Shown one piece after another: positions 12,779 to 22,400 of a stretch of 64,000 nt of DNA (the first letter of the stretch is position 1; each line of letters begins with the position of its first letter). The notes beneath the pieces are model-generated. The model did no database searches. It worked only from the letters and a program-made list of their open reading frames with translations, and was not told the origin of the DNA. The translations under genes and the position numbers were made by a program. Source of the DNA: Malachius bipustulatus (lineage: Eukaryota; Arthropoda; Insecta; Coleoptera; Melyridae); the NCBI GenBank assembly GCA_910589415.1, contig OU342631.1, forward strand, positions 15,066,001-15,130,000, in the 5' to 3' direction.

Positions 12779-12842
12779 CGACAGCACAGCGGTTAAGGTC
12801 ACTGACGCTGCCAAACGTCTATGGTTCGAATCCCAGCACAGC
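12779..12842 (+). repeat. tRNA-like (SINE head) sequence
   Basis: An A-box-like AGCACAGCGGTTAAGG is followed about 26 nt later by a perfect B-box GGTTCGAATCC at 12823-12833. The T stem has mismatches and a normal acceptor stem is not formed, so it is not a functional tRNA. It is more likely the pol III promoter part of a degenerate tRNA-derived SINE, lying just upstream of the CR1-like element. Confidence 0.45.
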
Positions 12843-13062
12843 TTGGTTGTTTGTATTCGTTTATAAAACTATTTATTTCCTTACAAATGTTTCTTTGGCT
12901 GAATGAGCTCGTTCTCGAAGCCAAATTACCAGAGTGGAGCAACTATGGATTACCTAATTAGACCCTTCCCCTTTCACCGTCTGACTACTGAGGTGAACGG
13001 TCGTGCCTTACCTGTTCTCTTCAAGTTTTAAGTTCCAAGTAAATAAAAAGACTTTAAAAAGG

Positions 13063-14136
13063 ATGTCATTGTGCGGTGGTTGTAAACGAGATTTACCTCC
13101 TGATAATGATTTTGTTACGTGTGATTGCTGTAAGAGAAGCCTACATTACGGTTGTTCTAACGTACGAGAGGCGGTATGGCGCAGATTCACGGCAGATGCT
13201 AAGTTAGCGTGGAAATGCGCTATCTGTAAGATAAAAAATCCGACGACTGATACTATAAATCCTGATGTTATTGTAAATAAAAATGAGAAAATTAGTGTAG
13301 CGATGAAAAATAAATCATCTAATGCCATGGAACCTGTGACTAAATCAACTACTGTGGGTGCTAGTAGTAGCCGACTTGATGTGACCGATCCTCCTGTTGT
13401 GAAAACTATGAAGGAAACGACTACTATAGACGAGATCAAATATTTGAAAGAACTTCTCAGGCATAAGGATCTCATTATTGATAATCAAAGAGATCTTATC
13501 ATATCTCTTAAGGATCAGATTGCTTTAATTAAGTCGGTAAATAATGTAATACCGAGTGTTCATAAAGATCCGACGATATCACTTAGCGTTTTTGAAGCGG
13601 AATCAAACAAACATATGACGAAGAATATTAAACAAACTACCAAAAATTCGACAACCAAATCTATTGCAAATAGAGATAATATTTCCAAAAACCGTCATTT
13701 AGACAGTGGGATAAGGGACAATGTTGCTGTACAAACTACAGAAAATATTGAAGAATGTATGACGAGTACAGGTGACGATGCTGACGTCGACTGGACGAAG
13801 GTGAAGTCTGTGAAGGCGTTCAAAACCAGGAGGCTTAATAGACCCATTGTTGGAAGTAAGTCCGGGGAAAATGGGTGCAGGTTACGGGCTGCCAAGTCTC
13901 TCAGTTACTGGCATGTTTATCGCTTGGACCCAGACACGACTTCCGAGGACTTGGTGGAGTATTTGAGTGGTAATTTTCCCGGAGTTGCTGTGGAAAAATT
14001 GAAGTCATCTAACCCTACAGCCTATTCGTCTTTTAAGGTTACAGTCATGGAGGCTGATGGCCATAATATTTTGGATGAGGGACTGTGGCCAAATGGAGTA
14101 AGAGTTAATAAATTTTTTCTTGCAAGAGAGAAGTAA
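13063..14136 (+). CDS. ORF1 nucleic-acid-binding protein with PHD finger
   Basis: 357 residues from the ATG at 13063; the frame is open upstream to 13003 but without ATG. Residues 4-55 show a complete Cys4-His-Cys3 PHD pattern: C4/C7, C20/C23, H28/C31, C52/C55, with Trp50 before the last pair. A Ser/Thr- and Lys-rich linker follows, then a charged helical stretch at about 123-158 likely to form a coiled coil, and a conserved C-terminal domain at about 281-357 (from SYWHVYRL to WPNGVRVNKFF) typical of CR1-like ORF1 proteins. By family analogy it binds element RNA and acts as a chaperone in the RNP. Its end overlaps the start of the ORF2 frame by 17 nt. Confidence 0.85.
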   Translation: MSLCGGCKRDLPPDNDFVTCDCCKRSLHYGCSNVREAVWRRFTADAKLAWKCAICKIKNPTTDTINPDVIVNKNEKISVAMKNKSSNAMEPVTKSTTVGASSSRLDVTDPPVVKTMKETTTIDEIKYLKELLRHKDLIIDNQRDLIISLKDQIALIKSVNNVIPSVHKDPTISLSVFEAESNKHMTKNIKQTTKNSTTKSIANRDNISKNRHLDSGIRDNVAVQTTENIEECMTSTGDDADVDWTKVKSVKAFKTRRLNRPIVGSKSGENGCRLRAAKSLSYWHVYRLDPDTTSEDLVEYLSGNFPGVAVEKLKSSNPTAYSSFKVTVMEADGHNILDEGLWPNGVRVNKFFLAREK

Positions 14137-16966
14137 TATTGATGTCGTAAATGTTAATGCTGTTCACAAAGACCATGATAAAGGTAATAATAAGATAAAT
14201 TTTTTTCACTTGAATATACAATGTTTAACAAATAAAATAGACGAACTATCTCTCATATTAGATAAGATAAGAAGTGACATTGTTTGCATTACTGAACACT
14301 GGTGTACGAGTGACCTATTGCATAATATAAATCTTGAAGGATATGTATTACAGGCTTGTTATTGTAGAGATGCCCGTCTGCATGGTGGTGTAGCGATTTT
14401 TGCTAAGCTTGATCTTGTTTGCAGAGATCTGGGATTGACAGCTCACTCTAGTTCATTCAATGCTGAATTTGCTGGTGTTGAGATTCCTGAGCTTGGATGC
14501 ATTGTGGTTGCAGTGTATAGATCTTCTTCTCATGGTAAATTTGATATTTTTTTTGAATCTCTGGAGAGAGTGTTGGGTGCGATGTTTGTTCGCTATAAGA
14601 GAATTGTAGTTATGGGTGACTTTAATTGCGATCCTGATCGTTACCCGAAAGAAGCTCTTGCTCTTAGTTGTATAATGACAACCTTTAGATTAAGGCCTAC
14701 TATTCATGGTTATACTAGGACGACACCGACTTCGTCGTCAAGGCTAGATAATATTTATATTAACTTTGATACTGACTCGTGTAATGCAATTATATATGAG
14801 GCAGGGATATCTGATCATACTGCTCAGATGATTGAGATAGGTGGTCATGGTATGCTTGGGCGGGGAGAGTGTGAGTTCAGGAGCGTGATATCTATGGCAG
14901 GCCTTAAGAGGTTTAGGGAAAGACTCTCTGCTCTCGAGTGGGAACACATGGGGTTGGAGAGTATGAGCTGTAATGGTGCGGCTAATAAATTTTTGAATAT
15001 CCTAATGACTTTTATGTGTGAGTGTGATGTTGTTAAGACTATGAAAGTGGCTACAGATGGGAGGCTACCTATTAAGTGGTTTACTGATGAACTCAGAAGT
15101 ATGCGTGACATTATGGGGGCCTTGAAGTTGGTGTGCAATGTTAGTAAAAATCCTGATGATTGGCAATTATATAGATCATATAGGGGTGCATATCGTAGAC
15201 ATATTGTAATGGCAAAGAGAGCTGCATATAGTAGTTACATTTCGAACTCTGACAATAAGCAGAAAAGTTGTTGGAAATTAATAAACGGACAGAGGAATTC
15301 TAAGAAAGCTCAGACATTAAATAAAACACATTTATCGGCTAATGATTTTAACTCGTATTTCTGTGGAATAGCTGAAAAAATACTGAGCAGCTTACCGAAC
15401 ACCAATTCACTTAACACAGATACATCAGATCTGATACGGAGGAGCCCTGCTTCTATTTTTCTTGGTCCTGTAACAGTTCCTGAAATTTTGGGTAACATTC
15501 GAGATCTTAAGAGTAAGAACGGTTTTGATTGCTATGGTATGAATGCTAAAATGATCAAGTTTGTAAGCAAAGAGATATCTATTCCATTGTCTGATATAAT
15601 AAATAGGTGTATCACCTCTGGTGTATTTCCTGATTGTCTCAAGGTTAGCAAGATTGTGCCTGTTCACAAAAAAGGCAGCTTGAATGATGTCGGAAATTTC
15701 CGACCGATTGCTATTTCTTCCGTGATAACCAAAATTTTTGAGATGATTATAAAAAACCGCTTTCTTGGTTTTATTCATCGTAACAAGATATTGGGTCCTG
15801 AACAGCACGGATTCAGGAGTGGATGTTCAACGGTCCAGGCGGTGTTGAGACTTGTGGGGGATGCGATTGACGGCTTTGATTCTGGACGCCGTACGGAGGT
15901 GGCTCTCTGCGACCTCACGAAGGCGTTCGACTGTGTATCGCATTCCATCCTGCTGCATAAGCTGGAAGCCTATGGAATTAGGGGTGTTTGCCTTGATTTG
16001 ATGCGGTCTTATCTTGAAGGAAGGAGGCAGTTGGTATGTCTCAATAAGGAGAAGTCGGACGTCTTGCCGCAGTTGCATGGTGTGCCACAGGGATCGATTC
16101 TTGGCCCTCTCCTTTTTATACTATACATAAATGATCTACCAAGTAATGTTAAGGGAGCAACCTCTATAATGTTCGCTGATGATACGACTTTTTATAGCAG
16201 TCACCGAAGCGCCGAGAGGGCTAGAGAGAATGTTAATAGAGCAGTTGATCAGGCTTCGAACTGGTTTGTCCGTAATAAAATGTCCTTAAATTGTGACAAG
16301 ACGCAAAGAATTACTCTAGCCACTGATAAAAATGTTCCCACTCAGGATTCTATTTGTCTGTTGGGCATTAGAATTGATCAGCGTCTAACGTGGTCTGCGC
16401 ATGTAGATTCCGTGTGTGCGAGGGTCTCTGGGGGCATTTATGTTCTCAGATGTTTGGTCCCACTTGTGAGCTTGGATACCCTGTTGATGGCATACTATGC
16501 TTTGGTGCAGTCTCACCTAACATATGCAGTTTTGCTTTGGGGGGGATCATCGGGTTCAATGAGGGCTTTTGCCGTACAGAAGAGGGCTGTTCGTATTATG
16601 CTTGGGAAGGGATCGAGAGATCATTGCAGGTTGCACTTCAGGTCCCTCGGGATTCTTACCTTGCCGTCCCTGTATATTTATGAAACATGTTTATATGTGA
16701 GGAAATCGGTTGGGGAGCTGCGCACCCGTGCAGACGTGCATGGCTATGACACTAGAGGGTGCACCCTTTTACTAGAACCCTTTTCAAGAACATGCACTTC
16801 TGAGAAAAATAAAGTCAATATTAAATGCTACAATAGATTACCTAATGATATAAAGATACTTACCTATTCTGCTTTTAAAATTAAATTAAAAAAATTTCTC
16901 TGTGAACATGCATTTTACAGCATTGAAGAGTTCTTGCTTGGTCGTTATGCTGATCATGTTGTGTAG
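14120..16966 (+). CDS. ORF2 endonuclease-reverse transcriptase
   Basis: An open frame of 948 codons, in the +1 frame relative to ORF1. The N-terminal half is an APE-type endonuclease: HLNIQ near residue 30, TEHW, GDFN at 166-169 and SDH at 231-233 (catalytic Asp-His). The RT region has HKKGSLNDVGNFRPIAI, QHGFRSGCST, LCDLTKAFDCV (motif A), HGVPQGSILGPLLF (motif B) and FADDT at 685-689 (catalytic Asp pair). A C-terminal region with a conserved CYNRLP-type block follows. There is no RNase H domain. The protein nicks target DNA and primes cDNA from the nick (family knowledge). The frame contains no ATG near its beginning; 14120 is a TTG, so the true start is unknown and may depend on reinitiation or frameshifting after ORF1. 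Confidence 0.88.
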   Translation: MQERSNIDVVNVNAVHKDHDKGNNKINFFHLNIQCLTNKIDELSLILDKIRSDIVCITEHWCTSDLLHNINLEGYVLQACYCRDARLHGGVAIFAKLDLVCRDLGLTAHSSSFNAEFAGVEIPELGCIVVAVYRSSSHGKFDIFFESLERVLGAMFVRYKRIVVMGDFNCDPDRYPKEALALSCIMTTFRLRPTIHGYTRTTPTSSSRLDNIYINFDTDSCNAIIYEAGISDHTAQMIEIGGHGMLGRGECEFRSVISMAGLKRFRERLSALEWEHMGLESMSCNGAANKFLNILMTFMCECDVVKTMKVATDGRLPIKWFTDELRSMRDIMGALKLVCNVSKNPDDWQLYRSYRGAYRRHIVMAKRAAYSSYISNSDNKQKSCWKLINGQRNSKKAQTLNKTHLSANDFNSYFCGIAEKILSSLPNTNSLNTDTSDLIRRSPASIFLGPVTVPEILGNIRDLKSKNGFDCYGMNAKMIKFVSKEISIPLSDIINRCITSGVFPDCLKVSKIVPVHKKGSLNDVGNFRPIAISSVITKIFEMIIKNRFLGFIHRNKILGPEQHGFRSGCSTVQAVLRLVGDAIDGFDSGRRTEVALCDLTKAFDCVSHSILLHKLEAYGIRGVCLDLMRSYLEGRRQLVCLNKEKSDVLPQLHGVPQGSILGPLLFILYINDLPSNVKGATSIMFADDTTFYSSHRSAERARENVNRAVDQASNWFVRNKMSLNCDKTQRITLATDKNVPTQDSICLLGIRIDQRLTWSAHVDSVCARVSGGIYVLRCLVPLVSLDTLLMAYYALVQSHLTYAVLLWGGSSGSMRAFAVQKRAVRIMLGKGSRDHCRLHFRSLGILTLPSLYIYETCLYVRKSVGELRTRADVHGYDTRGCTLLLEPFSRTCTSEKNKVNIKCYNRLPNDIKILTYSAFKIKLKKFLCEHAFYSIEEFLLGRYADHVV

Positions 16967-17214
16967 GCTATGTTATGTGCACATATCTACATACGGTGGT
17001 TGTTTTCTTTTATTGTGTTTTGTAAATTTTGAAAATGTGTTCTGGATTATTAATATTTATACTATTGTGAAATTGACAATTGTATTGTCTATTTGTTGTA
17101 TTGATTGAGTAATGTAAAATTTTGACCTGCCAAAAACGCAGATGCTTAACATATTATGTTATCATCCTTGTTAATTGGTGTAAATAAACTTGAACTTGAA
17201 CTTGAACTTGAACT

Positions 17215-19311
17215 AGACAGCTAAGACTCATGCCCCCTTTTTCAAAAATATAATAAAATAAAATAAATAATAATTCGTGATGTTTTTATAAACACTTAAG
17301 TGCATCCATAAGGCAGAGATAAAATCACTAGTTTATGAAATTGTATAAAAAATAAATTGGAATATCGACCTCCAGTCATGGAACTTTGGAGATCTAATTG
17401 CATTAATAGTTCAGAGCAATCGATCCAATAATAAATAATTGATGTAAAGTGGAAACAGATGTCACTACCGTGTATACGCTACTTTGCTGCTTAATACTTT
17501 ATTTATCTGTCGGGGTTATTTTTTATGAAGTTAATAAATTTCATATAAAACATTTCTAAAGTAAATCTAAGTATACTGAAAGAAGTTATTCGATTGATTG
17601 TTTTTAAAAACAGCAACAAAAATCCAAAACGGTAGCGGAGAAATTAAAAAATCCATCTAGATTTTTGCATTTCCCGCGCTGCATAATTATACGTCCCACG
17701 CTTGCGTCGTTCCGCTCCCGCACCCGTAGTCCCGCGTTCATCTGTGAGCACCTTTAGATGAAAAACGAATAATTCACACATTTATTTGACATTTTTTGAA
17801 TGACATACTTCAAACAAAACTACAGTAATTTTATACTGTAAAAAACAATAAATTGGGTCAATTTATTTATGTTCTAAAATATTCAAGTAGCTTTCTTACA
17901 TTTTGCAAAGATAGCCTCAGAGGTCTTATATAGGAATATGAATCCGCTTTATTCAGAACAATTCTATTAGGGCGACATTGATGTTCAAAAGGATATTTAC
18001 ATGTGGATAAAATTGTCGATGAATTTGGTCCAAGGGAGATAAAATATGATAAAACGAAGTATGAAAAAAGGAACTGGTAAGATCTTTCATTTCATTCCAA
18101 GCGTATCATCACTGAGCGGCCCCGATTCCGTCAAGAGAAAGATTGAATAGAAGGAATTAGGTTTGTAGCGGAAAAATTGGGGGGTGAAAATTCTACTGAT
18201 TTCCTCTGCTTTGCATTATAGGAAAATTGAGGGACTGAACTGAAACATTCCAGAGGACGTTCGAATTCTATTTCTGTATGACTGACTACCTTTTCAGGAG
18301 CATGTTCTGAACATGTAAATGGAACGACCCTGGAATTCAATTTGTTGTTTAAATTAAACTTGTCTGCAGACGGTGACATTTATTTAACCGTGCAAATATA
18401 GACCTGGTGACTAGATAATCAGGGTAAATTTTGTTGGCATTTTTGTAAACCAATTTGCTTTTTCGTTACTTAATTCAGAAAAATTTCAACCGCTAAACTG
18501 TTTGACAAGAAATATTCAGCAAGTATTATTATTCATCGCACAAATAATAAAGGAAAATGAAAACTTTACTGAGTTAATTGGGGGAAAAGTGATTGCTCAA
18601 ATCCTACAATTTTAAGATCTACTTTTGTAGCATAATAAATGTCTTCAGTATGGCAGTACTGTATAATATAAAAAATTAATAAGCCTATTTTTACTACCTT
18701 TATGTAAATTTTCGTGTGGTATTCGCTTCGATAAAATGTTCAAAGCTGTTTCAGTTCCAGGCAAGAATGTTAGTTATTTATTGATTCAATATCGAGGCAA
18801 AAGTTACTTTTTCGTTTTACGTAGATCGTAGATGTTATTTTAATATTATTTATGGTCTATCTATATTCAATTTATTCAGAATATCGAAAGATAGTAAAAG
18901 TCTATATAATTTAGGAACATCGTCCTGTTTAGATATATACTTATTCCTGAAATATTGCTACGAAGTATTCATTCTGAGTGTAAAAATAAACACATAATGG
19001 ATGTTTATGATGGAAATGTTGTCGATATTGCATGAAGAAAAATTTCATATCAATCTAAAGTGTTTGATAAAGTTTCATAGCTTCCTCAAAGCTTCTAAAG
19101 ATTATGCAGCATAATTATTGTAAAAGTCTAAATCCTTGACATCAAAATAATTGACACATTTTTTTAAATAAATCAATTTTGTACATGCAAGCAACGTTGA
19201 GAGACCTCGATACTCGACAAAATTCCCATTAACATCCCTAATACAATTTTAATCATCTTCGTTTATCTCACATGAAAATTAAATTATAGCGCCATAATTC
19301 TCTTTTTTCAG
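17215..19311. other. noncoding stretch upstream of first recognised cyclase exon
   Basis: AT-rich, with a short GC-richer patch at about 17670-17740. No membrane-helix exon of the cyclase was recognised by eye. The 3' end (about 19295-19311) is a polypyrimidine tract and AG acceptor, so at least its right part is intron. Confidence 0.5.
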
Positions 19312-19461
19312 CATGTCGCCAACTCCATCCTTTTAGTTACCACAAATCTAATAGGTTTAACTCTATATTTAGTTGAAGACAAGCAGCAACGAAGAGCTTT
19401 TCTACAGACGAGACAATCATTAGAAGTAAAATTGGTTATTGAAGAACAAAGCGCTGAACAG
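19312..19461 (+). CDS. Ac3: Ac3 exon 1 of the window (residues 1-50)
   Basis: Starts in phase 0 after TTTTTTCAG and ends before GTAAGA, so an upstream coding exon must exist. It encodes the last helix of the first membrane cassette ([18 protein letters not shown]) and the signalling helix ([13 protein letters not shown]) leading to C1. Confidence 0.9.
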
Positions 19462-22400
19462 GTAAGACTGTACTCTTTTCCTAATCATCTTAATTATCTT
19501 CAAGCTGAGCCAATCCTAACATAATTATGATGGAGATAATTTTTTATTAATTTTTTTTTGCAAAGCCTGTCTTATGTTTTCATTTGCTCACAAGACAATG
19601 GGGGCAATAAGAACTCTCTTGCTTTAGTTACTTAACTTAAATTCGACTTTTTTCCTTAAAATAAGTTTTCACTCAACATATACCTACAGACAACAATAAT
19701 TCACGTTCTTCTAAACTTTAACTCAGATAGTTTATTTAAAGTTTATAACCATATTTAAGAGATTGTTAAAGCAACTTCAATTCCATAACAATGATGCGTC
19801 ACTTGACTCTTGTTTTCCGAGAAACACGCTTTCCAAATCAAAATAATGAGTTGCGCGGAAGGGCAACAGCGACCGTCTCCGAGGCCTGAAGTTCTGGTTT
19901 ATTTTAACCCAGTTGTATCTTTCCGTGAAAGTAAAATCGACCTGTTTCCAAGTTTTTTTACGTAAATAAATCGGCACTTTTCGATTAAGTAAAAGTGATT
20001 ATTCAACTGATCATTTGATCATCACAGAATCAGCTTCTTCAGTAAAATTTTTTTTCCAAAATGTGATGAACTTAGTAACTGGCATGCAAGCCTAATGGAA
20101 AGAGTCACTACAAATTCTCAAGCAAAAAGACGGATATATGTTACCGGCAAAGTATAAAATAAATGACAAATAAACAGAAAATAACCGTTATACTTATGTA
20201 AAAATTAAATTTAATAATAAAATTTTAATTGCTTTTACTGTTGGCTTCAACTGAAATCATAATTGATTCCGGGCGGTTTTGCCATAGTCCCAGAGCACAA
20301 CATCCCACGACACCTGAACAATCACTTAGATCTTGGGGAGTTACATTTCTCCCTTACGTCACCAATCCGAACGTAACCGATCGAAACGGTATGAATTCCT
20401 GCAGCGCCACCCTCTACCGTGTGCTGGCACAGGAATTCTTCTTTCAAATGTTTTAGATCATTTCTGGGATTGTTCCTGGAAATTTGCTTTGCAGCTGTTA
20501 CGGTTTTCTATGGCTGAAGCGTTTTTTACACATAAAGGGCCGCTAGCGCGGTGGGAATAGTATTGCTGCTGCCTGCCTCGAGCGCCCTCATGCCAACAGT
20601 ATCCTTTAAACACTACACCGGCTGTAAATTCGGTATATTATAGAATTTCTAGGTAAAGTATGGAATAAATGATATTTAATACATATCCTGAACGTTTTAG
20701 GCATCCTATAGAATGCCGTGGTATTCTATAGAATACCGGATTACATCGTTGCCGGTAACATTGTAGGCATATATCGTCAAGTTGATAAAAAAAGTTGAGA
20801 AATTAAGCATTCGGCGGTCTAGCAATTATTATTCATTATGGAATAACCAAAATTTGAAGATATTACTTCTCTCGCTGCAGCATCCCCCAATAAGGGAACT
20901 CCGTTTATTAACGAGAAGTTTCGTACCTATCTAAGTAGCAAAGATCATAACGCGCGTGAAGTGTGGCAAATTAAGTTTAGGCTTAGTATGGAATAGATGC
21001 CTCGAACTTCACATAAAGTATGAGTGTTCAGCTACTTCAATAGAGTAAATGCCTGAGGTGCTCCTAGATAACTATCTGACTTCTCTGGTATCAGCTGCCT
21101 TACTAACCTCTTGTTTGAAAACGTCTTAATGGTTTATTGGAAGGTTATTAAGTTACCAAAAATTGTTCCTTAAAACTGATTTTATCTACGAGTGATTCAT
21201 AAAATGCACTTTTTTAGACGTTTCTTAGTTCATAAAATGTATGATTATATTGAAGAGTTAAATAAAGTAGTTTGGGTGTAATAAAGTGCCGTAGCGGTTC
21301 ATTATTTAACGCTAAATCTGACACGTTACGTTGCTGCACGCTCGTCGGGTACAAGTGAGCGGAGCGGACCAGAGCGGAGCGATCCAACACGAGACACTGA
21401 ACCACCAGTTTATTAGCAGAACGCCAGCGCCAGATCTATGTACATACAATTAATATTTTGTGTTTTGCGTCGTTTAGTTACCTGAAATGGATACCATTGT
21501 AGATGATTCAATGAATGAAATATCTTCTACCCCAGAAGAAATTATTTTTCAATTAAATGTGGCTATATAATTTAAAGTCTGTACACTGAGAGTTGTCTGT
21601 TGTGATAACTAAGGATACATCATCTCGTTATGTTTCTTACTCCTTCTATTGCATTGCATAGTCAATCGAGTTAAAATGGGACGTATTGTCAGAAATACGT
21701 TTGAATCGTCAGCAATTCTAAAAAGATGAGCGAGAGTGAGACGGAGTATCGACTCGCGTCTTGATACGCTTAGATTGATACGATATTACGATAAGATTGT
21801 CCTCGCTACCACTCGCTACTATCAGTACTGTCAGTGTCAGCGGTAAATATACTAATAAAGGTTTGTATTGTGATTTGAAACGTTTTTAATACGAAATTAG
21901 CAGAATTACCTGTGTCCTGTGTTATTATTGTCCTGTGATAAACTATGAGTAACTTATTATAATTGCTCGAATGCCTAAAAATCTATTTCCTTGCTTTACC
22001 TGGGAAACGATTGAACTCCCTAGTACGTGGTCTTGTGGTTAAATTGCTGGAATATTTTACTTGCAAATAAGAAAACGGAGGTGTTATTCTTTCTTTTAAA
22101 CGGCAACCAGCAGGTAGGTGACATGATATTTCTATCATAATGATAACAATAATTATTATGATTCTTATTTACTTGCATTATATAATATTTGTTATCAAAA
22201 AGTTGCAAGGCACAAGGCACTACTTCGTCAATAACTTGTCGAAATAATATATTTGTAGGATATTCATTATTCCTCAATACACGCCACTGACACGAACTGC
22301 GATACCACATCTGGTTCGACTTAGAAATAAGTGTACGATTCAAATCAAATTAAATGAAATTGTTTAGTCAGAATCAGTGTGGCATGACAACGGACAACTC

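Larger units (their letters stand above)
12900..17214 (+). mobile_element. nearly full-length CR1-like LINE with PHD-type ORF1
   Basis: Order: probable 5' UTR (start uncertain, between about 12900 and 13000), ORF1 with a PHD finger, overlapping ORF2 with endonuclease and reverse transcriptase, a 3' UTR of about 220 bp with AATAAA at 17183-17188, and a 3' tail of about four TTGAAC repeats (17190-17214). PHD-bearing ORF1 proteins are known in the CR1-like group of non-LTR elements. No stop or frameshift is seen in either ORF, so the copy may be recent. No target-site duplication was resolved, which is common for elements ending in short repeats. Confidence 0.85.

Noticed and set aside
22020..22343. 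107-codon minus-strand frame
   Set aside because: Lies wholly inside the inner inverted-repeat element and matches no transposase motif I know; not reported as a gene.
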